Assembly (NCBI GenBank): GCA_003665825.1
Contig: QPFY01000005.1
Span: 1,612,001 to 1,676,000 of the forward strand
Length of the DNA stretch: 64,000 nt
DNA from: Microbotryum silenes-acaulis
Taxonomy: Eukaryota; Basidiomycota; Microbotryomycetes; Microbotryales; Microbotryaceae
Direction: 5' to 3'
Each line of letters starts with the position of its first letter. The stretch's first letter is position 1. The notes below the pieces were generated by a model that saw only the letters and a list, made by a program, of their open reading frames with translations, was not told where the DNA came from and made no database searches. Of this stretch, positions 54,701 to 64,000 are shown one piece after another. The position numbers were made by a program, and so were the translations under genes.

Positions 54701-56079
54701 TTCTGCACGACGTTCTTGAGTTGCGCAACGGGTAAATGCGCGAAGCGACGGTGCAGAGTCAGCAAGGAAACTCTGTGAGGGGTGGCAAGGAGGGCATTGG
54801 GCATACAGGGTGAGGGTGCGACGTTTAACGCGTACAGGTCATTTGCAACGACGGTGCCGGAGGAGTTTCTGATCCTGGCGCAGCCGGAGCCAAAGGAGAT
54901 GCTGAACCCAAGGCGATCCAAGCGACGGACGGATAGCAGGTTGCACGGCAGGGAGGGCACCAAAAGGACATCGGTCGCCACGACGGGGCCAGCAGGAGTC
55001 GATATGCGGACAGAGCCACAGCCGGTGGAAGGAAGCGAACCGGCAACTCCAGCAACGGGTGGGCCGGCAAACGAGCGCAGCGTCGAGAAAAGCGTACTGT
55101 CGTTGGCCATGTGACGATTCGCACCGGAGTCGAGGAGCCACGCCGATTTGTGAAACGGTGACGGCGTGGCGAGGAGACAGGCAGTGAACGTTGTAGGCTC
55201 GGGCATCTCGACGACGGCGGGGGAGGCGACGGCCGGGGAACCCTTCTTTTGTCCTCGGGAAGTTGCGCCGGTGGAAGCCTTGCGGGCACGAAAAGCGGCG
55301 GCCCAGGCGGTGTCGGGGCAATCCTTGAGCCAGTGCATCTTGCGACATGTTGGGTTGGGACAGGGTCCGTGAGGCGCGCGTTGTTGGGTGGTGGCGACGG
55401 CGACAGCAGGTGATTCGACCGGGCGAGCCTTGATCTCTCGATAGATACGGTCGAGGATATCGGCTGCGGGGGGTAAGGTACCGGACGTGCCTTGAGAATT
55501 TACAAAGGTTGTGCGCCATGCGGAGAGAGATGACGGCATCCGGGCAAGTAAGTGCGACGCGAGGAGGGAATCCGTGGTGACGTCGGAGTCGGCCAGAAGG
55601 CGAGAATCGTTCTCAAAACGGTCGCGAAACTGGAGGAAGGCGTCGGGGGTGTCGGGCATGGGCTCGGGACTGAAGAGTCGAGCAACAACTGGGAGGAGGT
55701 CGACAGCCGAGACGGCGCCATATCGCATGCGGAGAGCCATCCAAATCTTGTGACCACTGTGGGCGTCGCTGAAGTAACGAGAGAGGCCAGGGAGAACCGT
55801 CCGGGGGTCGACAGCAGCGCAGATGGATGCGCGAGCGTAGTGGTCCCATAGTGGTACATAGGACGGGGGCCAAGACGGATGGGGTACGCCGGACTTGAGG
55901 TATTCGAGGACGTCGGATGGCAGGCGGGAGCACAGCGTAAGAACCCAGTCCGGGTAGCCGTTGGCGTCGCGGAGGAGATCGGAGGCAGCGAAGGCTGCAA
56001 CCTGCGTGGGCGGACGAGGTGGGGGAACCGCGAGCGTTGTGGCGGGGCCGACGGACTTAGAAGCGTCGGGCGCAGACAT
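51742..56079 (-). CDS. D2 gag-pol polyprotein (1445 aa), intact
   Basis: One ORF. Gag with a single atypical knuckle, CX4CX3HX4C (C240, C245, H249, C254); protease DSGANRHM at 317; HHCC finger (H443, H448, C480, C483); integrase D510, D572 and E608; a linker with five or so DQGS/DQGL motifs; RT with YVDD at 1129-1132; RNase H ([37 protein letters not shown]). The stop lies 18 bp before the LTR, so D does not read into its LTR. Relative to D1 and D3 six residues (ATAQAV) are missing in the spacer after protease, in frame. It is the only D copy here with a full open frame. Confidence 0.95.
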   Translation of the reverse strand: MSAPDASKSVGPATTLAVPPPRPPTQVAAFAASDLLRDANGYPDWVLTLCSRLPSDVLEYLKSGVPHPSWPPSYVPLWDHYARASICAAVDPRTVLPGLSRYFSDAHSGHKIWMALRMRYGAVSAVDLLPVVARLFSPEPMPDTPDAFLQFRDRFENDSRLLADSDVTTDSLLASHLLARMPSSLSAWRTTFVNSQGTSGTLPPAADILDRIYREIKARPVESPAVAVATTQQRAPHGPCPNPTCRKMHWLKDCPDTAWAAAFRARKASTGATSRGQKKGSPAVASPAVVEMPEPTTFTACLLATPSPFHKSAWLLDSGANRHMANDSTLFSTLRSFAGPPVAGVAGSLPSTGCGSVRISTPAGPVVATDVLLVPSLPCNLLSVRRLDRLGFSISFGSGCARIRNSSGTVVANDLYALNVAPSPCMPNALLATPHRVSLLTLHRRFAHLPVAQLKNVVQKGLVTGVDWVYSEEEVRSFNCNACLASKAHALPFARSKSIASGRLDLVHVDVAQMPRPSFGGHRYMLVIVDDYTRKHWCILLTYKSDVFHRLRNWILEVENTTGDRVKTIRSDNGGEFTLRSFVDFCLSKGIRRELTIPYTPQQNGRVERTNRTIKEGILALLYSAGADPRLWAEAAKYFVHCKNLMPHAGIRGDIPDTRWHGVAPDVSSLRAFGCRAWHCLPSVKRTDLDPKAVPLIFVGLDDHAKAYRLFDPATRKIILSRNVVFCESEFPALQPVANTHTGAIPLPVAADIYPDQVDHSEPLLVASPRSLAPRAELPGPVPAASDQGLRRPSPARDIPDQGSRAPPASDQGSPVAHAGDHPDQGSPTSTASDQGSSDSAISTPCPSPRPVAPRPLPAPPSPARSESPDPIDLLPRSGNVASLCLAQEFPDDIDAALHSPPAVAYLASGAAALLDTSPADPTELIAPARDPPHWRAAMATPQADEWRLAAQAEFDSLSRDFSAFTPIDESLVPADSKVLGSRFVFRTKRDQHGQIKSYKGRLVARGDSQRSGIDFDETFAPVAKFTSIRTLLALAAAHGYHIHQADIDKAYLHGKLDKPLYIRVPEGIYMPGKVLQLHRSLYGLRQAGRIWNDEIDSALSALGYVATESDHCVYVRTAGDERHYIALYVDDLLMISPSLPEIERTLQGLEQRYGVKRLGEAEYVLGIQIRRSADGSISLSQEQYLKDVLARFGMSDAHPVATPMQADLRLEVELQPTPFPDRTRYLQAIGSLMYASTGTRPDLAYTVGYLARFSQSPSVAAWGAVKHAFRYLAGTLSHGLRYTCGDPAPLVGYSDCNWGACVLSSKSTMGYTFVFAGAAVSWSSRLQSRVADSTCDAEYLALSHAGKEAIFLRQLFGELGLPSSQPVLIYGDNQGANALTKNPVFHARTRHIRLREHFVRDMVSLGDIIVQYIATSEMTADIFTKALSRDLFARHRGRLGICVS

Positions 56080-56157
56080 GCTGAGTCGTGCGAAGCGCCG
56101 GGCGAGGCTGAGCCGTGCGAAGCGCGAAAAAATTCAACAGGCAAAGGCGGGCACGAA

Positions 56158-56192
<35 letters not shown>
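56158..56192 (-). other. D2 primer-binding site, initiator-Met-like tRNA half (35 nt)
   Basis: The plus strand here reads as the 5' half of a tRNA: D-arm GAGC-AGCTGGTA-GCTC, then GGG-CTCATAA-CC with anticodon CAU. Nearly the whole half tRNA is matched, far more than a usual primer site. Confidence 0.78.
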
Positions 56193-56540
56193 TATGAAGA
56201 TGCGACGACTGCTCAAGCGGTGGTTAGGCTCTGATCGACGGACCAAGGAGACCAGACCAAGAAGTTGCTTCTTACACACCTGCTCAAGCGGTGGTTAGGC
56301 TCTGATCGACGGACCAAGGAGACCAGACCAAGAAGTTGCTTGAGCAGGAGAGTGAGAAGTGCGGAGCCAGTTGGCTGAGGTAAGCTCGGGGCTGGCTCCG
56401 TGGCCTGTGTCAGGCGCACGGACCCAGCCCAGTGAGGAAGAGAGCTAGGTGGGAAAAGGCAGGCCAAAAACCAAGAGAAGACAAGGAAAGGAAGTGAGGG
56501 ATGATATGAGAAGGAAATAGAAGAGGTTGTCAATCTCACA
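56193..56540 (-). repeat. 5' LTR of D2 (348 bp, one GT-AG segment)
   Basis: The tail is duplicated; the segment 56209-56279 (minus strand) starts GTGTGTAAGAAG and ends TTGAGCAG, 71 nt. Confidence 0.93.
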
Positions 56541-56609
56541 CAACCCGTACTCTGTCTCGTGTACTTACTGGTTGCCGATCCAGTCCCCTCTCGAGACATA
56601 CGATTAACA
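56541..56609 (+). repeat. 5' LTR remnant of C6 (69 bp)
   Basis: Last part of a C LTR, from CAACCCGTACTC to GATTAACA (one T fewer than the usual GGTTTAACA). The rest was displaced by the D2 5' LTR. Confidence 0.88.
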
Positions 56610-56641
56610 GGTTATGAGCCCGAGCTAAAGCTGCTCCAACA
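56610..56641 (+). other. C6 primer-binding site
   Basis: GGTTATGAGCCCGAGC, the same Met-type site as the other C copies, 32 bp before the ORF. Confidence 0.75.
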
Positions 56642-58381
56642 ATGACAGCTCCACTGACGTCATTCACGACCATCATGATCGTCTTCATCATCATCATCAT
56701 CGCACTGTGCCACACCCTTGCAACCGCCCTCGCCCACGCAATCGGCCGTTACCGCATCATGACGCAACTTGACACGTCGCACCTGGACCCGACTGTGAGC
56801 GTGACAGTCCGGCCCAGCGTGAACGTCGTTGCACTCCTAGGTCGTCTGAACTCGAACCGGGAGCTTCACCTCCCCAACGACACCCTCGTACTCGACTCGG
56901 GCGCCTCCCACCACATGGTCAAGGACGCGTCTCTATTCGACGTCTGGCACACTTGGTCGCACATCGCCGTTGATGGCGCTGGTGGATCACTCATGGCCCA
57001 AGGAACCGGCTCGATCACGATACGAACGTCGAAACAACGAACGATCAAGCTCTGCAACGTCTACTACGTTCCCGACCTTCCGGCAAACCTGGTCTCGGTC
57101 ATGCAGCTGCGCCGCGAGCGCATTTACACCCACTTTGGCAAGACCATCGAGCTCCGGTCACAAGGTCACCTCATAGGCGTCGCATCCCTCATTGCAAACC
57201 AATTGTCGACACTGGACGCCACCCCAATCCGCTGCACACCGTCACCGGTTGCAGCCGCCGCCATCCCTCTCCTGACTCTGCATCAACGATTCGGCCACCT
57301 GTCCCTTCCCAACCTGCGAAGGGCAGTCTCGTCGGGTCAACTACAAGGTCAAACATGGACGTACTCGGCGGCCGAATGCAAGGCCTTCTCCTGCGACACC
57401 TGCAAAGCGGCAAAGGCAACCAGGAAACCTTTCCCAACGTCGGACTCTCGCGCTTCGCAACCACTCGAACTGGTCCACTCCGATGTCCTCACTCTGCCCG
57501 AACCAGCCACCAACGGGGAACGATATGTTGTCACCTTCATCGACGATTTCTCCCGAAAGACGTGGGTCAGCGCGCTGAGAAACAAGAGTCAAGTATTCGA
57601 CACCTTCCAGCGTTGGCACACCATGATCGAACGCTCAACGGGCCTCAAGCTCCGCACGTTACGAACAGACAATGGCGGCGAATACACGTCCAAAGCCTTC
57701 ATTGAGTACTGCTCTCACCACGGCATTACCAAGCAGCTCACAATCCCGTACACCCCGGAGCAGAACGGCCGAGCCGAAAGGACAAACCGCACGATCATCG
57801 AGGGGACGATCACCCTGCTCCAGCACTCGGGACTGCCCATGACACTCTGGCGAGAGGCCCTCAGGTACGTTGTTGACACCAAGAACCTCAGCCCGCACAG
57901 CGCCATCGACCACAAGATCCCGGACGCTGTCTGGTTTGGCAAACCTCCCAGCACGGCAAACCTGAGGGTATTTGGCTGCCGCGCCTGGCACACCACCCCT
58001 CAGCACAAGCGGGCAAAACTCGACCCCAAGGCCAAACCATTCATCTTTGTTGGCATCGATAACAGATCGAAGGCCTGGACGCTTTACGACCCGGCCACAA
58101 CTTCGTTCTTCCAGAGCCGCGACGTCCTATTCGATGAGAAAGTCTTCCCCGCTCGAGATGCCCCGATCGACCAACCGAAACCTCACATGACGTCCACCAC
58201 TGGCGACTGGACCTTTGTTGACGCTGCACATGGCTCCCGCGCGGCACCACCTCCGTCCCTCCAACCTGTCGTGCACGAAAATCGATTTGCCGCGCTTGAG
58301 ACCAACGCGAGTGACGACACAACGATCAACATGTCCGACGATGGCTTTGACACACCGTCCGACATGTCCAGGGCTCAGTTC
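56642..58381 (+). CDS. C6 Pol-only ORF, N-terminal 580 codons, interrupted by D3
   Basis: A diverged C copy. The hydrophobic N-terminus is changed in sequence but kept in character (MIVFIIIIIALCHTL against MIVFVIFIALYHTV in C5). Protease DSGASHHM, integrase finger and D-D-E core are intact. The frame reads to SDMSRAQF and is cut by D3 at 58382. It resumes at 63700-64000 in the linker and early RT and leaves the window. Without D3 the frame seems open. Several substitutions (for example RCTPSPV for RTKVSPV) show that it is older than C2, C3 and C5. Confidence 0.93.
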
Positions 58382-58642
58382 TGTGAGATTGACAACCTCT
58401 TCTATTTCCTTCTCATATCATCCCTCACTTCCTTTCCTTGTCTTCTCTTGGTTTTTGGCCTGCCTTTTCCCACCTAGCTCTCTTCCTCACTGGGCTGGGT
58501 CCGTGCGCCTGACACAGGCCACGGAGCCAGCCCCGAGCTTACCTCAGCCAACTGGCTCCGCACTTCTCACTCTCCTGCTCAAGCAACTTCTTGGTCTGGT
58601 CTCCTTGGTCCGTCGATCAGAGCCTAACCACCGCTTGAGCAG

Positions 58643-58707
58643 GTGAGCACTACACTTCACTTTTCTCCTCTTACTAGTCATGATAGCTTACTGTAGTACT
58701 TGAGCAG
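58643..58707 (+). other. Candidate intron of different origin (65 nt) in the D3 LTR
   Basis: Begins GTGAGC, has a pyrimidine-rich part (TTCACTTTTCTCCTC), then TTACTAGTC and CTTACTG as possible branch sites, and ends ACTTGAGCAG. Except for its last bases it does not match the LTR. Confidence 0.5.
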
Positions 58708-58778
58708 GTGTGTAAGAAGCAACTTCTTGGTCTGGTCTCCTTGGTCCGTCGATCAGAGCCTAACCACCGCTTGAGCAG
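58708..58778 (+). other. Candidate intron (71 nt), second in the D3 LTR
   Basis: Begins GTGTGTAAGAAG; CCTAACC lies about 16 nt before the terminal CAG, where a fungal branch site would be expected. Otherwise it is a copy of the LTR tail. Confidence 0.5.
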
Positions 58779-58849
58779 GTGTGTAAGAAGCAACTTCTTG
58801 GTCTGGTCTCCTTGGTCCGTCGATCAGAGCCTAACCACCGCTTGAGCAG
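58779..58849 (+). other. Candidate intron (71 nt), third in the D3 LTR
   Basis: Same sequence as 58708-58778, with GTGTGT, CCTAACC and CAG. Confidence 0.5.
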
Positions 58850-58865
58850 TCGTCGCATCTTCATA

Positions 58866-58900
<35 letters not shown>
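58866..58900 (+). other. D3 primer-binding site, initiator-Met-like
   Basis: GGTTATGAGCCCAACGAGC and 16 further bases, the same 35-base site as D2 and unlike D1. Confidence 0.78.
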
Positions 58901-58978
58901 TTCGTGCCCGCCTTTGCCTGTTGAATTTTTTCGCGCTTCGCACGGCTCAGCCTCGCCCGGCGCTTCGCACGACTCAGC

Positions 58979-61900
58979 ATGTCTGCGCCCGACGCTTCTA
59001 AGTCCGTCGGCCCCGCCACAACGCTCGCGGTTCCCCCACCTCGTCCGCCCACGCAGGTTGCAGCCTTCGCTGCCTCCGATCTCCTCCGCGACGCCAACGG
59101 CTACCCGGACTGGGTTCTTACGCTGTGCTCCCGCCTGCCATCCGACGTCCTCGAATACCTCAAGTCCGGCGTACCCCATCCGTCTTGGCCCCCGTCCTAT
59201 GTACCACTATGGGACCACTACGCTCGCGCATCCATCTGCGCTGCTGTCGACCCCCGGACGGTTCTCCCTGGCCTCTCTCGTTACTTCAGCGACGCCCACA
59301 GTGGTCACAAGATTTGGATGGCTCTCCGCATGCGATATGGCGCCGTCTCGGCTGTCGACCTCCTCCCAGTTGTTGCTCGACTCTTCAGTCCCGAGCCCAT
59401 GCCCGACACCCCCGACGCCTTCCTCCAGTTTCGCGACCGTTTTGAGAACGATTCTCGCCTTCTGGCCGACTCCGACGTCACCACGGATTCCCTCCTCGCG
59501 TCGCACTTACTTGCCCGGATGCCGTCATCTCTCTCCGCATGGCGCACAACCTTTGTAAATTCTCAAGGCACGTCCGGTACCTTACCCCCCGCAGCCGATA
59601 TCCTCGACCGTATCTATCGAGAGATCAAGGCTCGCCCGGTCGAATCACCTGCTGTCGCCGTCGCCACCACCCAACAACGCGCGCCTCACGGACCCTGTCC
59701 CAACCCAACATGTCGCAAGATGCACTGGCTCAAGGATTGCCCCGACACCGCCTGGGCCGCCGCTTTTCGTGCCCGCAAGGCTTCCACCGGCGCAACTTCC
59801 CGAGGACAAAAGAAGGGTTCCCCGGCCGTCGCCTCCCCCGCCGTCGTCGAGATGCCCGAGCCTACAACGTTCACTGCCTGTCTCCTCGCCACGCCGTCAC
59901 CGTTTCACAAATCGGTGTGGCTCCTCGACTCCGGTGCGAATCGTCACATGGCCAACGACAGTACGCTTTTCTCGACGCTGCGCTCGTTTGCCGGCCCACC
60001 CGTTGCTGGAGTTGCCGGTTCGCTTCCTTCCACCGGCTGTGGCTCTGTCCGCATATCGACTCCTGCTGGCCCCGTCGTGGCGACCGATGTCCTTTTGGTG
60101 CCCTCCCTGCCGTGCAACCTGCTATCCGTCCGTCGCTTGGATCGCCTTGGGTTCAGCATCTCCTTTGGCTCCGGCTGCGCCAGGATCAGAAACTCCTCCG
60201 GCACCGTCGTTGCCACTGCTCAAGCCGTTGCAAATGACCTGTACGCGTTAAACGTCGCACCCTCACCCTGTATGCCCAATGCCCTCCTTGCCACCCCTCA
60301 CAGAGTTTCCTTGCTGACTCTGCACCGTCGCTTCGCGCATTTACCCGTTGCGCAACTCAAGAACGTCGTGCAGAAAGGCTTGGTCACTGGGGTGGATTGG
60401 GTATATTCAGAGGAGGAGGTTAGGTCTTTCAATTGCAATGCTTGTCTCGCTTCCAAAGCGCACGCCCTTCCTTTTGCTCGTTCCAAGTCCATTGCCTCTG
60501 GCCGTCTGGACCTTGTCCATGTGGATGTTGCCAAATGCCCCGACCCAGCTTTGGTGGCCATCGCTACATGCTCGTGATTGTCGACGACTACACTCGTAAA
60601 CATTGGTGCATCCTCCTCACTTACAAAAGTGACGTCTTCCATCGCCTCCGCAACTGGATCCTCGAAGTCGAGAACACCACGGGTGATCGGGTGAAAACCA
60701 TTCGCTCGGACAACGGCGGGGAGTTCACCCTGCGTAGTTTCGTCGATTTCTGTTTGAGCAAGGGCATCCGTCGGGAACTCACAATCCCTTACACGCCTCA
60801 ACAAAACGGACGCGTCGAGCGCACCAATCGGACGATCAAAGAGGGTATCCTCGCTTTGCTCTACTCGGCTGGCGCTGATCCACGCCTCTGGGCTGAAGCT
60901 GCCAAGTACTTCGTGCACTGCAAGAACTTGATGCCCCATGCGGGCATCCGTGGCGATATTCCCGACACTCGCTGGCATGGTGTCGCACCGGATGTCTCCT
61001 CGCTGCGTGCCTTTGGCTGCCGCGCTTGGCACTGCCTCCCCTCGGTTAAGCGCACCGACCTCGACCCCAAGGCCGTGCCACTCATCTTCGTAGGGCTCGA
61101 CGACCACGCAAAGGCCTATCGCCTCTTCGACCCGGCTACACGCAAAATTATCCTCAGTCGCAACGTCGTCTTTTGTGAATCTGAGTTCCCCGCCCTGCAG
61201 CCTGTGGCCAACACCCACACCGGCGCCATTCCGCTTCCTGTGGCCGCCGACATTTACCCTGACCAGGTAGACCACTCTGAGCCTTTGCTCGTTGCTTCCC
61301 CTCGCTCTCTGGCGCCTCGCGCTGAGCTCCCTGGACCTGTGCCCGCTGCCTCTGACCAAGGCCTGCGCCGTCCCTCCCCGGCCCGCGACATCCCTGACCA
61401 GGGCTCCCGCGCGCCTCCTGCCTCCGACCAAGGCTCTCCCGTAGCCCACGCTGGTGACCACCCTGACCAGGGCTCACCAACCTCCACCGCCTCTGACCAA
61501 GGCAGCTCCGACTCAGCCATCTCCACGCCTTGCCCATCACCGCGACCGGTGGCTCCACGTCCGTTGCCGGCGCCACCCTCGCCTGCTCGATCCGAATCAC
61601 CAGACCCCATCGACCTCTTGCCACGTTCGGGCAACGTTGCTTCACTCTGCCTTGCGCAGGAATTCCCTGACGACATCGATGCCGCGCTCCACTCGCCTCC
61701 GGCCGTCGCCTACCTTGCCTCTGGAGCCGCTGCTCTGCTCGACACCTCGCCCGCCGACCCGACGGAACTGATCGCTCCTGCTCGGGACCCTCCACACTGG
61801 CGCGCTGCGATGGCAACCCCGCAGGCAGACGAGTGGCGCCTCGCTGCCCAGGCCGAATTCGACTCGCTCTCCCGCGATTTCTCGGCCTTCACACCAATTG

Positions 61901-63333
61901 ATGAGTCTCTCGTGCCTGCAGACTCCAAGGTTCTCGGTTCGCGCTTTGTCTTCCGCACAAAACGCGATCAACACGGCCAAATCAAGTCGTACAAAGGCCG
62001 CCTGGTTGCTCGTGGTGATTCTCAACGCTCGGGCATCGATTTCGACGAGACCTTTGCCCCCGTCGCCAAATTCACCTCCATTCGCACACTCCTGGCCCTC
62101 GCAGCCGCTCATGGGTACCACGTCCACCAGGCCGACATCGACAAGGCTTATCTTCACGGTAAACTCGACAAGCCCCTGTACATTCGCGTGCCCGAAGGGA
62201 TTTACATGCCGGGCAAGGTCCTCCAGCTGCACCGGTCTCTCTACGGCTTGCGCCAGGCTGGTCGCATCTGGAACGACGAGATCGACTCTGCATTGTCGGC
62301 ACTTGGCTACGTCGCCACCGAGTCCGACCACTGCGTCTATGTCCGCACTGCCGGTGATGAGCGCCACTACATCGCGCTCTATGTTGACGACTTGCTCATG
62401 ATCAGCCCTTCTCTCCCAGAGATCAAGCGTACCCTCCAAGGCCTTGAACAGCGCTATGGTGTCAAACGACTCGGTGAGGCTGAATACGTCCTTGGTATCC
62501 AGATTCGGCGTTCTGCCGACGGCTCCATCTCCCTCAGTCAGGAGCAATACCTCAAGGACGTCCTCGCTCGTTTTGGTATGTCCGATGCCCATCCCGTTGC
62601 CACGCCCATGCAAGCCGATCTCCGCCTCGAAGTCGAGCTCCAGCCCACCCCGTTCCCGGATCGCACTCGGTATCTACAGGCGATTGGCTCCCTCATGTAC
62701 GCATCGACCGGTACTCGCCCCGACCTGGCCTACACTGTCGGTTACTTGGCTCGGTTCTCTCAGTCACCATCCGTTGCTGCCTGGGGTGCTGTCAAGCACG
62801 CCTTTCGCTATCTCGCTGGTACTCTGTCTCACGGTCTACGCTACACTTGCGGGGATCCGGCACCCTTGGTTGGCTACTCGGACTGCAACTGGGGTGCTTG
62901 CGTCCTATCCTCAAAATCGACCATGGGTTACACCTTTGTCTTCGCAGGCGCGGCCGTCTCGTGGTCATCTCGCCTCCAGTCTCGGGTTGCCGACTCTACT
63001 TGTGACGCCGAGTACCTTGCCTTGTCACACGCCGGCAAGGAGGCTATCTTCCTACGTCAGCTGTTTGGTGAGCTCGGCCTTCCTTCATCCCAACCCGTTC
63101 TCATCTATGGCGACAACCAAGGTGCCAATGCTCTCACCAAAAACCCGGTCTTTCACGCTCGCACTCGGCACATTCGTCTTCGTGAACACTTCGTCCGAGA
63201 TATGGTCTCCCTGGGTGACATCATCGTACAATATATCGCCACCAGCGAGATGACTGCCGACATTTTCACCAAGGCTTTGTCTCGCGACCTCTTTGCTCGA
63301 CACCGCGGCCGACTTGGCATCTGTGTTTCCTGA
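58979..63333 (+). pseudogene. D3 gag-pol with a single-base frameshift in integrase
   Basis: The first frame (58979-60577) holds Gag, protease DSGANRHM and the integrase finger. Near 60531 the sequence reads GTTGCCAAATG where D1 and D2 have GTTGCCCAAATG; the loss of one C ends the frame just after the first catalytic Asp (HVDVA). From there the other frame is open to 63333, with the remaining integrase core, linker, RT (YVDD) and RNase H. All else matches D2, apart from the ATAQAV residues (present here) and few substitutions, such as K for E in PEIKRTLQ. Recent inactivation or a sequencing error in a short C run. Confidence 0.93.
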
Positions 63334-63351
63334 TACTCGAAGTAGGGGGGG

Positions 63352-63699
63352 TGTGAGATTGACAACCTCTTCTATTTCCTTCTCATATCATCCCTCACTT
63401 CCTTTCCTTGTCTTCTCTTGGTTTTTGGCCTGCCTTTTCCCACCTAGCTCTCTTCCTCACTGGGCTGGGTCCGTGCGCCTGACACAGGCCACGGAGCCAG
63501 CCCCGAGCTTACCTCAGCCAACTGGCTCCGCACTTCTCACTCTCCTGCTCAAGCAACTTCTTGGTCTGGTCTCCTTGGTCCGTCGATCAGAGCCTAACCA
63601 CCGCTTGAGCAGGTGTGTAACAAGCAACTTCTTGGTCTGGTCTCCTTGGTCCGTCGATCAGAGCCTAACCACCGCTTGAGCAGTCGTCGCATCTTCATA
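63352..63699 (+). repeat. 3' LTR of D3 (348 bp)
   Basis: Follows a 7-G tract. It carries one 71-bp GT-AG segment (63613-63683), with GTGTGTAACAAG in place of GTGTGTAAGAAG. Confidence 0.94.
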
Positions 63700-64000
63700 A
63701 GTTCTCGCCATCACCTCCTGCGTCGGACGTGACCGACGACTCAGCCGACCCAATCGACTTCTTGTCATGCCCGTCTCGCGCCGCTGCCTTCGCCGCCACC
63801 ACTGCTGGTTCACCGGTCGTCGAACTCGAAGGGCCAACCGAGGACCCCCAAAATTGGTCGCAGGCGGTCAAGTCAGGTAAAGAGGAGATCTGGAGGCAAG
63901 CAGCAGCCGATGAGTTTCACTCCCTTGCCACCGAGTACAAATGCTTCACCCCGGTCAACTCCTCCTCACTGCCCCCCGGTGCCAAAGTCCTTGGATCCAG
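63700..64000 (+). CDS. C6 Pol continuation after D3, running off the window
   Basis: After the TSD agttc it reads SPSPPASDVTDDSADPIDFLSCPSRAA and on to early RT (TEYKCFTPVNSSSLPPGAKVLGS), matching residues of about 580-680 of C5. No break is seen in the visible part. The remaining RT, RNase H and the 3' LTR lie beyond the window. Confidence 0.92.

Larger units (their letters stand above)
58382..58865 (+). repeat. 5' LTR of D3 (484 bp) with three consecutive GT-AG segments
   Basis: After the first tail copy ending TTGAGCAG (58642) come segments of 65, 71 and 71 bp, each starting GT and ending TTGAGCAG, then TCGTCGCATCTTCATA. The two 71-bp segments repeat the tail; the 65-bp one has mostly unrelated sequence. 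Confidence 0.93.
58382..63699 (+). mobile_element. D3: complete family D element inside C6
   Basis: TSD agttc at 58377-58381 and 63700-63704. The 5' LTR is 484 bp and the 3' LTR 348 bp; the difference is 136 bp, i.e. one 65-bp and one 71-bp GT-AG segment. Confidence 0.96.

Overview
This window is a GC-rich, fungal-looking stretch made almost entirely of nested Ty1/copia-type LTR retrotransposons. I find no rRNA or tRNA gene, no bacterial operon and no clear host gene. A basidiomycete yeast or other GC-rich fungus is an inference from base composition, copia-type Pol proteins, primer sites matching the 5' half of a eukaryotic tRNA, and 65-80 nt GT-AG intron-like segments. A centromeric or other heterochromatic island is possible but unproven.

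I sort the repeats into five families (my labels). A: gag-pol in one ORF of about 1500 codons, LTR 259-343 bp. B: gag-pol, LTR about 325 bp. C: a Pol-only ORF of 1141 codons with no capsid or zinc knuckle but a hydrophobic N-terminus, LTR 228 or 308 bp. D: gag-pol of 1445 codons, LTR 278-484 bp. E: only LTR-like pieces of about 1.17 kb. Integrations are marked by 5-bp target duplications (TSDs), which let the nesting be read off.

Layout: A1 (+, 5' cut by the window) 1-2214, inside C1; A2 (-) 2327-7456, inside C1; rest of C1 (+) 7457-9640; a B element (+) from 9641, carrying E1 (9688-10858), a solo A3 LTR (13270-13598), C2 (- , 13940-17954) and the 5' part of D1 (from 18396). The block 17647-21607 (C LTR, B piece, D1 piece) is repeated in tandem at 21608-25568 with period 3961 bp. 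Then come C3 (-, 25569-34923) holding A4 (+, 27365-32619), the 3' end of B with its 3' LTR (34924-35539), E2 (35540-36378), and the only unassigned DNA (36379-37136). A second B copy, B2 (-), spans 37137-46060 and holds A5 (+, 38257-43484). C5 (+) is 46061-50155. The missing middle of the first B lies inverted at 50156-51445, followed by D2 (-) 51446-56540 and C6 (+) from 56541 to the window end, interrupted by D3 (+) 58382-63699.

TSDs that should flank single insertions are separated and inverted (cctgg at 18391 with its complement at 51441; catcc at 34924 with its complement at 50156). This indicates two nested inversions through D and C copies, plus an unequal LTR crossover that made the tandem repeat.

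The most unusual signals are: (1) in all five families the 3' tail of the LTR exists with or without an exact GT...AG segment of 65-80 bp, usually a tandem copy of the tail, so that splicing would restore the shorter LTR; (2) family C is multicopy although it lacks Gag; (3) primer-binding sites match tRNA halves with different anticodons, including a complete swap within family D; (4) the pol frames of A and B run through the polypurine tract into the LTR.
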